From contig JAZNHG010000061.1 in the NCBI GenBank assembly GCA_045576855.1, positions 54,711-118,710 of the forward strand: a DNA stretch of 64,000 nt, in the 5' to 3' direction. Source of the stretch: Colimorpha sp045576855. GTDB lineage: Bacteria > Bacteroidota > Bacteroidia > Bacteroidales > P3. The translations under genes were made by a program, and so were the position numbers. Below are positions 51,778 to 59,708 of the stretch, in pieces; positions within the stretch are counted from its first letter, which is position 1, and each line of letters starts with the position of its first letter. The notes below the pieces were generated by a model, which was given only the letters and a program-made list of their open reading frames with translations, was not told the DNA's origin and ran no database searches.

Positions 51778-52218
51778 ATGATAGAGAAAATCAAGATATT
51801 AGAACTGGTAAACCAGGCCCTCGATGGAACGGACAAGTTCCTGGTAAACCTAAAAGTGACGCCCGACAACCGCATCTATGTGGATATCGACGGCGACAAT
51901 GGTATCACGGTGGACGACTGCATCGAACTGAGCCGCGCCATCGAGAATCAGCTGGACCGCGAGGTGGAGGACTTCGCACTCGACGTAAGTTCGGCCGGCG
52001 CCGACCAGCCGCTGAAACTGAAGCGGCAGTATGTGAAGAATATCGGGCGCGACGTAGAGGCCGTCACCTTCGACGGTGAGAAGCTTACCGGCACACTGAC
52101 CGAGGCCGGCGACGACGACTTCGCGCTGCACATACCCGGCACCAAGAAAGTGGCCCCACGCGACGAACGCCTCCGCTACACCGACGTGAAGAGTGTCCGT
52201 GTGGTAATCAAGTTCTAG
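51778..52218 (+). CDS. rimP: Ribosome maturation factor RimP
   Basis: A 146-residue 30S maturation factor: VDIDGDNGITVDDCIELSRAIE and FALDVSSAGADQPLK are the conserved RimP segments. The ATG at 51778 starts MIEKIKILELVNQAL. It leads the classic rimP-nusA-infB operon. Confidence 0.93.
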   Translation: MIEKIKILELVNQALDGTDKFLVNLKVTPDNRIYVDIDGDNGITVDDCIELSRAIENQLDREVEDFALDVSSAGADQPLKLKRQYVKNIGRDVEAVTFDGEKLTGTLTEAGDDDFALHIPGTKKVAPRDERLRYTDVKSVRVVIKF

Positions 52219-52253
52219 AACATAGTGATAATAAGCGATAAACAATAACGAAT

Positions 52254-53492
52254 ATGGCAAAGAACCAAGACCTGAGCAGCTCCTTTCAGGAGTTCAAGGA
52301 GTTTAAGAACATCGACCGCGAGACGCTGATGCGCATTCTGGAAGAGGTATTCCGTGCCGCGCTGGCCAAGCATTTCGGCTCGGAGGACAACTTCGACATC
52401 ATCGTCAACATCGACAAGGGCGACCTGGAAATCTTCCGCAACCGCACCATCGTCGAGGACGGCGAGGTGAACGACCCGACACGCGAGATAGCCCTGAGCG
52501 ACGCCCTGAAGATAGAAGACGACTTCGAGGTGGGCGAAGAACTCAGTGAGCCTATCCCCATGACGGAATTCGGCCGCCGCGAGATTCTCAGCATCCGCCA
52601 AAACCTGGTGGGCAAAATACAGGATTACGAGAAGAGCCTCATCTTCCAGAAATACAAAGAGAAAGTGGGCGAGATTATTGTGGGCGAGGTCTATCAACCC
52701 TGGAACAAGGAGATTCTGGTGCTCGACGAGGAAAAAATCGAGCTCATCCTGCCCAAGAGCGAACAGATTCCGAGCGACCACTACCGCAAGGGTGACACCG
52801 TACGCGCCGTGGTGCTGAAGGTGGAGATGAAGAACAACAACCCCATCATCATCCTGAGCCGCACCTCCCCCATCTTCCTGGAACGCCTGCTGGAGGCCGA
52901 AGTGCCGGAAATCTACGACGGCCTGATTACCATCCGCAATATCGTGCGCCAGCCTGGTGAACGCGCCAAGGTGGCTGTGGAGAGCTACGACGACCGCATC
53001 GACCCCGTGGGAAGCTGCGTCGGCGTCAAGGGTGGCCGCATACACGGTATCGTCCGCGAGTTGCGCAACGAGAATATCGACGTGCTGAACTTCAGCGCAC
53101 GTCCGGACCTGATGATCCAGCGCGCCCTGGCTCCTGCCAAAATCAGCAATATCAAAATCAACGAAGAGGAGAAGAAGGCCGAGGTCTTTATGCAGCCCGA
53201 CCAGGTGAGCCTGGCTATCGGTAAGGGCGGATACAATATCAAACTGGCCAGCAAACTGGTGGGCTATGAAATTGAAGTGTACCGCGACACCGACGAGGAC
53301 TACGACGATGTGGCACTGCAGGAATTCAACGACGAAATCGAGCAGTGGGTTATCGACGAGCTCATCAAGATTGGCTGCGACACCGCCAAGAGCGTACTCG
53401 CACTCAGCAAAGACGAACTCCTCACCCGCACCGACCTCGAAGAAGAGACCATCGACCATGTGCTGGAGGTGCTCAAGGCAGAGTTTGAATAA
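52254..53492 (+). CDS. nusA: Transcription termination/antitermination factor NusA
   Basis: A 412-residue NusA: N-terminal polymerase-binding domain, S1 domain, two KH domains (VGSCVGVKGGRIHGIVREL, AIGKGGYNIKLASKLVGYEI). It lacks long C-terminal acidic repeats, as is usual in this phylum. It sits between rimP and infB. Confidence 0.95.
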   Translation: MAKNQDLSSSFQEFKEFKNIDRETLMRILEEVFRAALAKHFGSEDNFDIIVNIDKGDLEIFRNRTIVEDGEVNDPTREIALSDALKIEDDFEVGEELSEPIPMTEFGRREILSIRQNLVGKIQDYEKSLIFQKYKEKVGEIIVGEVYQPWNKEILVLDEEKIELILPKSEQIPSDHYRKGDTVRAVVLKVEMKNNNPIIILSRTSPIFLERLLEAEVPEIYDGLITIRNIVRQPGERAKVAVESYDDRIDPVGSCVGVKGGRIHGIVRELRNENIDVLNFSARPDLMIQRALAPAKISNIKINEEEKKAEVFMQPDQVSLAIGKGGYNIKLASKLVGYEIEVYRDTDEDYDDVALQEFNDEIEQWVIDELIKIGCDTAKSVLALSKDELLTRTDLEEETIDHVLEVLKAEFE

Positions 53493-53558
53493 TTGAAATC
53501 CACAGCATTTCAATTTTCAATTTTCAATTTTCAAATCAAAAAGAAAGGACTCGACAAT

Positions 53559-56516
53559 ATGGCAAGTTTCAGACTGAATAAAGTAGCGAAGGACTTCAAC
53601 GTGGGCATCCAGACCCTCGTGGAGTACCTGGCCAAGAAGGGGCACCAGGTGGAACAAAACCCCAATACAAAAATCAGCGAGGAGCAGTACGACCTGCTGG
53701 CTAACGCATTCCAGAGCGAGCGCAAAGTGAAGGAAGAAGCCGACAAAATAGAGTTGGTGACCAGTGGCACCAACCGCGTGGTGGAGGCAAGCAGCAAGTC
53801 GGAGCCTGAGTCGGAGCCCGAAGAGGTGGTCATCAAGACCTTCAAAACCCCAAAGGCTACGCCGACGGATGCACCCGTCAGCGAGCCTGAACCTGAACCC
53901 GAGCCCGAGCCAGAACTGGAACCCGAGTCCACGCCCGAGACCGAGATGGAGGAGGCCACCATGCCGCAAGCCGACGAAGATTCCCCTGAAGTGGAGGACA
54001 GCCCCATCCCTGCCGAAAACGAGGAGTCCGTCAAGGAGGAGGATGGCGAGACGAGCGACGAGACTACCAAAGCCGCCATCGACAGCCCCTTCAAGGTGGT
54101 GGGCACGCTCGACCTCAGCGCCATCAACCAGCGCATGCGTCCCGACAAGAAGAAGCGCAAGAAAGGCGAGAAACGCGAACCCGCCGTATCGCCCGCCGCT
54201 GCTGCCAAACCCAAAGCAACCAAGCCGGAAGCCCCCAATCCTACCGTCAAGCCTGAGCCTGCCCAACCTGTCGAAGCTCCCAAACCGGAGGTTCAAGCCA
54301 AACCCGAACCTGAGTTTATCGAAACACAATACACCAAACTGGAAGGTCCCAAGGTACTGGACAAAATCGACCTCAGCCAGTTTAGCAAAGATGGTGCCGA
54401 CACCCCCGGCAGCAAGCGCAAGCGCAAACACCAGAAGAAGGAGGCCGTCAGCGCACAAGAGGTGAAGAAGATTGGCGCCGAGGTGGCCAAAAAGGAGAAC
54501 AAGGAGAAGGAGAAAGCCAAGAAGGAGAGCCAGAAGAACGCCGCACAGCAACAGCAGGCTGCCGGTGGCAAGAAGAAGAAAAAGAAAGAGGAGAAGAAAC
54601 CAGTCGAGATAGACGACAACGAGATTGAGAAGCAGATCCGCGACACGCTGGCCCGCCTCTCGCCCCTCGGCAAGTCCAAGACCTCCAAGCACAACCGCGA
54701 GAAGCGCCAGAAGGTGCACGCCCAGATGGAAGAGGAGCTCCAGCACGAGATAGAGCAGCAGAACGTGCTGCAGGTGACGGAGTTCGTCACCGCCAACGAG
54801 CTGGCCACCATGATGAACGTGCCGGTGACCAAGATTATTGCCACCTGCATGTCGGTCGGCATCTTCGTCAGCATCAACCAGCGCCTCGACGCCGAGACCA
54901 TCAAGCTCATCGCCGACGAGTTCGGCTTCGAGGTGAGCTTCGCCTCGGAGGATGTGGTCAACACCATCCACAAGATCGAGGAGGAGGACCGTCCCGAGGA
55001 CCTCGTGCCCCGCAACCCCATCATCACCGTTATGGGTCATGTGGACCACGGTAAGACGTCGCTGCTCGACTATATCCGCAAGACCAACGTCATCGCCGGC
55101 GAGGCGGGCGGCATCACACAGCACATCGGTGCCTACGAGGTGCAGACCGCCGACGGCCGCAAGATTACCTTCCTCGACACCCCCGGTCACGAGGCCTTCA
55201 CCGCCATGCGTGCCCGTGGTGCCAAGATGACGGATATCGCCATCATCGTCATCGCCGCAGACGACAAGATTATGCCGCAGACGGTCGAGGCCATCAACCA
55301 TGCCCAGTCGGCCGGTGTGCCCATCGTCTTCGCCATCAACAAAATCGATAAACCCGGTGCCGACCCCGACCGCATCAAGACCGAGCTGGCCAACATGAAC
55401 CTGCTGGTCGAGGAATGGGGCGGCAAATACCAGAGCCAGGACATCAGCGCCAAGAAGGGCATCGGTGTCGAAGAGCTGCTGGAGAAGGTCATCCTGCAGG
55501 CCGACATCATGGAGCTCAAGGGCAACCCCAACAAGCGCGCCAAGGGTGTGGTCATCGAGAGCGCCCTGGACAAGGGCCGCGGCTACATCGCCAAGCTCCT
55601 CGTGCAGGACGGCACCATCCGCAAGGGCGACCCCATTGTGGCCGGTGCCATCGCTGGCCGCGTGCGCGCCATGTACAACGAGCGCAACCAGGAGGTCATG
55701 TCCGCCGGTCCCTCGCAGCCTGTGCTGCTGCTGGGTCTCACCGGCGCCTGCCAGGCTGGCGACACCTTCAACGTCATGGAGAACGAGAAGGAGGCCAAGG
55801 ACATCGCCGCCAAGCGTACCCAGCTGGCCCGCGAGCAGGGCCTGCGCACCCAGACGCACCTCACCCTCGAGGAAATCGGCCGTCGCCGCGCCTTGGGCAA
55901 CTTCAAGGAGCTCAACATCATCGTCAAGGGCGATGTGGACGGCTCCGTGGAGGCACTCAGCGACTCGCTCATCAAGCTCGGCAACGAAGAGGTGCAAGTC
56001 AACGTCATCCACAAGGGCGTGGGCCAGATTTCGGAGAACGACGTCACGCTGGCCATGGCCTCCGACGCCATCATCATCGGCTTCCAGGTGCGTCCTTCCG
56101 TTGGCGCCCGCAAGATGGCCGAGACCGAGCACATCGACATCCGCCTCTACAGCATCATCTACGACGCCATCAACGAGCTCAAGGACGCCATCGAGGGCAT
56201 GCTCGCCCCCGAGACGCAGGAGAAGATTGTGGCCAACCTCGAAATCCGCGAGACCTTCAAGATCAGCAAGGTCGGCACCATCGCCGGCTGTATGTGCCTC
56301 GACGGCAAGATCAACCGCCAGAGCAACATCCGCATCATCCGCGACGGCATCGTGGTCTACACCGGCAAGCTCGCCTCCCTCAAGCGCTTCAAGGACGACG
56401 TTAAGGAGGTGGTCAGCGGCCAGGATTGCGGCCTGAACATCGAGAACTACAACGACATCAAGGTCGGCGACATCGTCGAAGCCTACGAGGTCATCGAGAT
56501 AAAGAGAAAGTTGTAA
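53559..56516 (+). CDS. infB: Translation initiation factor IF-2
   Basis: A GTPase of initiation, 985 residues. A long acidic/Pro/Glu- and Lys-rich N-terminal region is followed by the G domain with GHVDHGKTSLLD (about residue 493), DTPGHEAF and INKIDKPGAD, then domains II-IV. The ATG at 53559 starts MASFRLNKVAKDF, the usual IF-2 N-terminus. The stop codon (56514-56516) lies inside a 7-bp array whose hairpin probably ends the operon. Confidence 0.95.
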   Translation: MASFRLNKVAKDFNVGIQTLVEYLAKKGHQVEQNPNTKISEEQYDLLANAFQSERKVKEEADKIELVTSGTNRVVEASSKSEPESEPEEVVIKTFKTPKATPTDAPVSEPEPEPEPEPELEPESTPETEMEEATMPQADEDSPEVEDSPIPAENEESVKEEDGETSDETTKAAIDSPFKVVGTLDLSAINQRMRPDKKKRKKGEKREPAVSPAAAAKPKATKPEAPNPTVKPEPAQPVEAPKPEVQAKPEPEFIETQYTKLEGPKVLDKIDLSQFSKDGADTPGSKRKRKHQKKEAVSAQEVKKIGAEVAKKENKEKEKAKKESQKNAAQQQQAAGGKKKKKKEEKKPVEIDDNEIEKQIRDTLARLSPLGKSKTSKHNREKRQKVHAQMEEELQHEIEQQNVLQVTEFVTANELATMMNVPVTKIIATCMSVGIFVSINQRLDAETIKLIADEFGFEVSFASEDVVNTIHKIEEEDRPEDLVPRNPIITVMGHVDHGKTSLLDYIRKTNVIAGEAGGITQHIGAYEVQTADGRKITFLDTPGHEAFTAMRARGAKMTDIAIIVIAADDKIMPQTVEAINHAQSAGVPIVFAINKIDKPGADPDRIKTELANMNLLVEEWGGKYQSQDISAKKGIGVEELLEKVILQADIMELKGNPNKRAKGVVIESALDKGRGYIAKLLVQDGTIRKGDPIVAGAIAGRVRAMYNERNQEVMSAGPSQPVLLLGLTGACQAGDTFNVMENEKEAKDIAAKRTQLAREQGLRTQTHLTLEEIGRRRALGNFKELNIIVKGDVDGSVEALSDSLIKLGNEEVQVNVIHKGVGQISENDVTLAMASDAIIIGFQVRPSVGARKMAETEHIDIRLYSIIYDAINELKDAIEGMLAPETQEKIVANLEIRETFKISKVGTIAGCMCLDGKINRQSNIRIIRDGIVVYTGKLASLKRFKDDVKEVVSGQDCGLNIENYNDIKVGDIVEAYEVIEIKRKL

Positions 56517-56590
56517 GTTTTAAGCTGTGAGTTTTAAGTCGGCTGTCGCCGCCACGCGTAGCCACTCAAAACTCACAGCTCTCAGCCTAA
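56509..56590. terminator. Hairpin array at the infB stop codon
   Basis: Four 7-bp units (AGTTGTA, AGTTTTA, AGCTGTG, AGTTTTA; 56509-56536) span the infB stop. AGCTGTGAGTTTT (56523-56535) pairs perfectly with AAAACTCACAGCT (56568-56580). It is a plausible terminator or 3'-end stabiliser rather than a proven one, since no T-run follows. Confidence 0.75.
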
Positions 56591-56698
56591 AACTGAACAC
56601 TCCCAACCACCCACCACCCAAGCCCCGCAGGGGCGGCAGAAAATAAGGAAAAGCGAAACAATAAAAACAACAAACCGCCGTTAATACGGCACAAGGTT

Positions 56699-56770
56699 GC
56701 CTCCTTAGTTCAACGGATAGAACGGAAGTTTCCTAAACTTTAGATGAGGGTTCGATTCCCCCAGGGGGTA
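56699..56770 (+). tRNA. tRNA-Arg (anticodon CCT)
   Basis: A 72-nt cloverleaf: acceptor GCCTCCT with AGGGGGT, D-stem GTTC/GAAC, anticodon stem GAAGT/ACTTT with loop TTCCTAA (anticodon CCT at 56732-56734), T-arm GAGGG/CCCCC around TTCGATT (one A-C mismatch). The CCA is not encoded. It reads AGG codons. Confidence 0.87.
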
Positions 56771-56774
56771 CAAA

Positions 56775-57005
56775 ATGACAGACGAGGATATTAACGAGCT
56801 TAGCGAAAAAATCCACCACGGTCTTAGACTTGCCGAATACCGTATGCTCAAAGAGAAAGCATTGCACGATGAAGACATCGTCGTTTGCGACAAAGCCAAC
56901 AATATCGTTTACATCCCCGCAAAAGTGGCACTTGCAAAGTTGGAGCAAGACGCCACATATGCTGCCATCATTAATAAGTCAGAACGGAAGTTTCCAAAAC
57001 TTTAA
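56775..57005 (+). CDS. Small protein of unknown function
   Basis: A 76-residue protein resembling a family of small Bacteroidota proteins (LSEKIHHGLRLAEYRMLKEKALHDEDIVV). It begins 4 bases after the tRNA-Arg and its last codons (ERKFPKL) read through a copy of the tRNA anticodon arm, so the gene lies between the tRNA and its displaced 3' copy. It may be part of a small integrated element. Confidence 0.65.
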   Translation: MTDEDINELSEKIHHGLRLAEYRMLKEKALHDEDIVVCDKANNIVYIPAKVALAKLEQDATYAAIINKSERKFPKL

Positions 57006-57060
57006 ATGAGGGTTTGCTACACTTTGGTCGCAAGCCATAGCTCGATTCCCCTGGGGTACA
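56981..57060 (+). pseudogene. Displaced 3' portion of tRNA-Arg(CCT)
   Basis: Starting with AGAACGGAAGTTTCC it repeats the tRNA from the D-stem through the anticodon arm to ATGAGGGTT, then about 26 unrelated bases interrupt the T-arm before CGATTCCCCTGGGGTACA restores the 3' end. The D-arm 5' half is missing, so it cannot be a tRNA. It looks like an attachment-site duplicate. Confidence 0.75.
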
Positions 57061-57127
57061 AAGACCAAGAGTAGCCACCTGGCTACTCTTATGTATTGAC
57101 TATCAATCCACCACACACAACTGACAC

Positions 57128-57257
57128 ATTAACGCATTCACACATTAACACATTGGATGCGCGTCTACTCCTTTTACTCCCCTTTTGCTCCCCTTCGTAC
57201 CCCCTTCTGGGTAACTCTGCTGTAACTATACAATAACTCCGCTGTAACTCCGTTACA
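57128..57257. repeat. 8-bp array and 11-bp-period array upstream of the DUF6266-type gene
   Basis: Units of 8 bp (ATTAACGC, ATTCACAC, ATTAACAC) at 57128-57151; then an 11-bp-spaced series with TAAC steps at 57212, 57223, 57234 and 57245, preceded by GCTCC/TACCC units also 11 bp apart. The stretch ends at 57257, before the gene. Confidence 0.7.
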
Positions 57258-57285
57258 CCCATAGTCACCATCAACAACACACACT

Positions 57286-58077
57286 ATGGCAAAGACCCGC
57301 CCAACCCTCGGCCCTAATTCCGGAAAAATCGGCGACTTGGTATATTACACCCGCTTCGGCAAGGAGTTCGTCCGCCGTAAGGCAGAGACTTTCACCGACT
57401 GCAAGTCGGAAGCGCAGCTGCGCCAGCGCGCCCTCTTCAAGGCCACCCAGCAGACCGCAGCCCTCTATGGTTCCCTGTTGCAACGCGGCCTCACCAAGTA
57501 CGCCCATAGCCAAGGCCACACCGAAGCCAACGAGTTCTCGCGCCTCAACAAAGAGCGCTTCACCTATGCCGACGGCAAAGTCACCATCGACTACCCCGCC
57601 CTGCAACTCGCAGTTGGTCCCCTGCCCACTGTTGCTTTCACCGCTTGCCACGCCGAAGGTCTCCACATCACGCTGACCTTCGACCCCAACCCCTCCGCCG
57701 ACAAAGCCCGTCACGACGATGTCGTCCACATCTATGCCGTCTCCCCGCAAGCCGAAGTCTGCATGCTGATGACCAGCATAGAACGCCAATCCGGACAAGC
57801 CTCTTTCGATCTTCCCGACCTAAGCGACGAGGTGGCATCTGAACACGAAACCGAACCTACAAACAAACGCAAGAATCAGACTAACGCATTAACACACTCA
57901 CACATTAACGCAATCCATTACCACCTCTACGCCATCGTCGAAGCAGCCAACACCGCCCCCATCCCCACCCTCTCCGCCGCCGAGAAGAAAGCCAACAAAC
58001 TCCACCGCAACATCAACCGTCGCGTCTCCAACTCAATATACATTGGCAGCATTACCACAGCCAAATCGCAAGCTTAA
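57286..58077 (+). CDS. DUF6266-type protein
   Basis: A 263-residue protein similar to the DUF6266 family of Bacteroidota (N-terminal LGPNSGKIGDLVYYTRFGKEFVR). The function is unknown. The region after about residue 195 is encoded by 8-bp units (57883-57914: AACGCATT, AACACACT, CACACATT, AACGCAAT) giving the odd sequence NALTHSHINAIHY. The same unit series occurs just upstream of the gene (57128-57151). Confidence 0.75.
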   Translation: MAKTRPTLGPNSGKIGDLVYYTRFGKEFVRRKAETFTDCKSEAQLRQRALFKATQQTAALYGSLLQRGLTKYAHSQGHTEANEFSRLNKERFTYADGKVTIDYPALQLAVGPLPTVAFTACHAEGLHITLTFDPNPSADKARHDDVVHIYAVSPQAEVCMLMTSIERQSGQASFDLPDLSDEVASEHETEPTNKRKNQTNALTHSHINAIHYHLYAIVEAANTAPIPTLSAAEKKANKLHRNINRRVSNSIYIGSITTAKSQA

Positions 58078-58088
58078 GATAATTCATA

Positions 58089-58120
58089 TTTGGCAGAATA
58101 AAAAAATAATTGTATCTTTG
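58089..58120 (+). promoter_or_regulatory. Promoter of the leader RNA / methyltransferase operon
   Basis: TTTG (58089-58092), a 20-bp spacer and TATCTTTG (58113-58120). It starts about 300 bp upstream of the methyltransferase ATG, leaving a long leader. Confidence 0.82.
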
Positions 58121-58126
58121 CAGTTG

Positions 58127-58392
58127 CATTTGGCATATACCCAATGCTAGAAATTGATTGCTAACAAAAAGAATAACAATAGAACAAAAAAAGTAATTAG
58201 TAAATAACATCCTTGATTAGGCTGAGGATACCGAATTAGCACATCGAACAAAAATCAGCGATCAGGCGAACACGGATGTTTGCGCTAACACATAGGGCGT
58301 GAACTGTGATTGTCGTCTGATTGGTCGTGCTAAGCCAAGGTATCCCAATCCCATTCACGCCCTCTTTTCACGAAATGAAAACGAGGGCTTTT
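58127..58392 (+). ncRNA. Structured leader RNA of the defence operon (candidate riboregulator)
   Basis: A 266-nt noncoding leader. Helices: GGATACC (58226-58232) with GGTATCC (58339-58345), TTAGCAC (58236-58242) with GTGCTAA (58327-58333), AATCAG (58253-58258) with CTGATT (58317-58322), a hairpin GCGAACA/TGTTTGC (58266-58283), and a pseudoknot helix GGGCGTGAA (58295-58303) with TTCACGCCC (58354-58362). The last helix crosses the outer ones and shares 58359-58362 with the terminator. It could be a switch or a separate small RNA. No known riboswitch class is recognised. Confidence 0.72.
58359..58392 (+). terminator. Intrinsic terminator at the end of the leader RNA
   Basis: GCCCTC (58359-58364) with GAGGGC (58383-58388) and TTTTCA (58365-58370) with TGAAAA (58376-58381), one bulged C, a 5-base loop and then TTTT. 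It lies just upstream of the methyltransferase start, so read-through decides expression. It uses 58359-58362, which can pair instead with 58295-58298. Confidence 0.8.
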
Positions 58393-58418
58393 AGATTGCC
58401 CTATTGTTGGACAAGGAA

Positions 58419-59705
58419 ATGACTAAAAAATACACATTCATAGATTTGTTTGCCGGAGCTGGTGGTCTTTCTGAAGGATTTGTCAGAGCCGGGTTCACTC
58501 CTATTGCACATATAGAGATGGATAAATATGCCTGCGAAACACTAAAAACAAGGGCTGCTTACCACTATCTTGATGAAAATAACAGATTAGACATCTATAA
58601 GAAATATCTACTAGAAAAGAAAGAAGGAGAGAATGGGCAGAAGTTATGGAGCCAAGTACCAGCTCCAATTATTGACAGCGTTATTCATGCTATTATTGGC
58701 TCCGCAACCATAGATGGAATATTCCAGAAGGTTGACATTCTTAAAGGAAAGAATGGTGTAGACCTGATAATTGGTGGACCTCCTTGTCAAGCATATTCCA
58801 TTGCAGGTCGTTCAAGGATGGGGAAAGATGTAGAGAAAGACCCTAGAAATGAGCTATATAAATACTACGTTCGCTTTTTGGAACGATACACTCCCAAAAT
58901 GTTTGTCTTTGAAAATGTACTTGGTATTAAAACAGCCAAACAAGGTGAGCCATTAAAAGATTTACAGGAACTTGTTGCAAGTGCTGGCTATGAGATGAAA
59001 ATGGAGGTGCAAAATGCATCTGAGCATGGAGTACTGCAAAGACGACAGAGAGTAATTATTGTTGGTTGGCGAAAGGATATTCTAAATTCCAAAGGCGAGA
59101 AACATTTTTATCCGATTCTGGAGAAAGAATGTAATTCATACACTGTGATGAATGATTTATTCTCAGACCTTCCCATTAGAAGGGCAGGAGAAGGGAGTCT
59201 TACAGACCCTGTTCATTATTCCAAAGATTTGAACGACATGCCGTATCTTAAAGAATCTGCTATCCGCAATGAAAAAGTCGACTTTACAACGCAACATATT
59301 GCCCGCCCACACAATGCCAATGACAGGGAGATCTATTGTATGGCGATAAAACAATGGAGAGAGAAAAGGAAACAGTTAGACTATTCCAAACTGCCAGCCC
59401 ACTTACAAACTCATAAAAACACAAAATCATTTCTGGACAGATATTCTGTAGTTGACCCAGATGGATACAGCCACACTGTAGTTGCACACATATCGAAGGA
59501 TGGACATTATTACATTTATCCAACCACAAATCCTACAATTGAGAATGTGCGTTCAATAACAGTAAGAGAGGCTGCTAGGCTTCAATCATTTCCTGATGAC
59601 TACTTTTTCGAAGGAAACAGAGGTGCTGCTTTTAAGCAAATAGGTAACGCTGTTCCCGTATTATTAGCCTTCAAGATAGCGAAAGAGATTCTAAAACAAC
59701 TGTAG
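58419..59705 (+). CDS. DNA (cytosine-5)-methyltransferase
   Basis: A Dcm/M.HaeIII-type C5-methyltransferase, 428 residues. Motif I FAGAGGLSEGF, motif IV PCQ in GGPPCQAYSIAGR (catalytic Cys), motif VI FENV, motif VIII QRRQRVIIVG and motif X GNAVP. The preferred start is ATG 58419, with AAGGA upstream; a TTG at 58404 is also open. The gene is AT-rich compared with the genome, suggesting transfer. It is the first protein gene after the structured leader and is 3 bp from the GHKL gene. Confidence 0.93.
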   Translation: MTKKYTFIDLFAGAGGLSEGFVRAGFTPIAHIEMDKYACETLKTRAAYHYLDENNRLDIYKKYLLEKKEGENGQKLWSQVPAPIIDSVIHAIIGSATIDGIFQKVDILKGKNGVDLIIGGPPCQAYSIAGRSRMGKDVEKDPRNELYKYYVRFLERYTPKMFVFENVLGIKTAKQGEPLKDLQELVASAGYEMKMEVQNASEHGVLQRRQRVIIVGWRKDILNSKGEKHFYPILEKECNSYTVMNDLFSDLPIRRAGEGSLTDPVHYSKDLNDMPYLKESAIRNEKVDFTTQHIARPHNANDREIYCMAIKQWREKRKQLDYSKLPAHLQTHKNTKSFLDRYSVVDPDGYSHTVVAHISKDGHYYIYPTTNPTIENVRSITVREAARLQSFPDDYFFEGNRGAAFKQIGNAVPVLLAFKIAKEILKQL

Positions 59706-59708
59706 ACT

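Noticed and set aside
53517..56132. An 871-codon minus-strand frame across infB
   Set aside because: Antisense shadow of IF-2 without recognisable motifs.
58404..58418. TTG at 58404 as the start of the C5-methyltransferase
   Set aside because: An ATG at 58419 has a ribosome-binding-like AAGGA upstream and starts directly before the FIDLFAGAGG motif; TTG is less likely.
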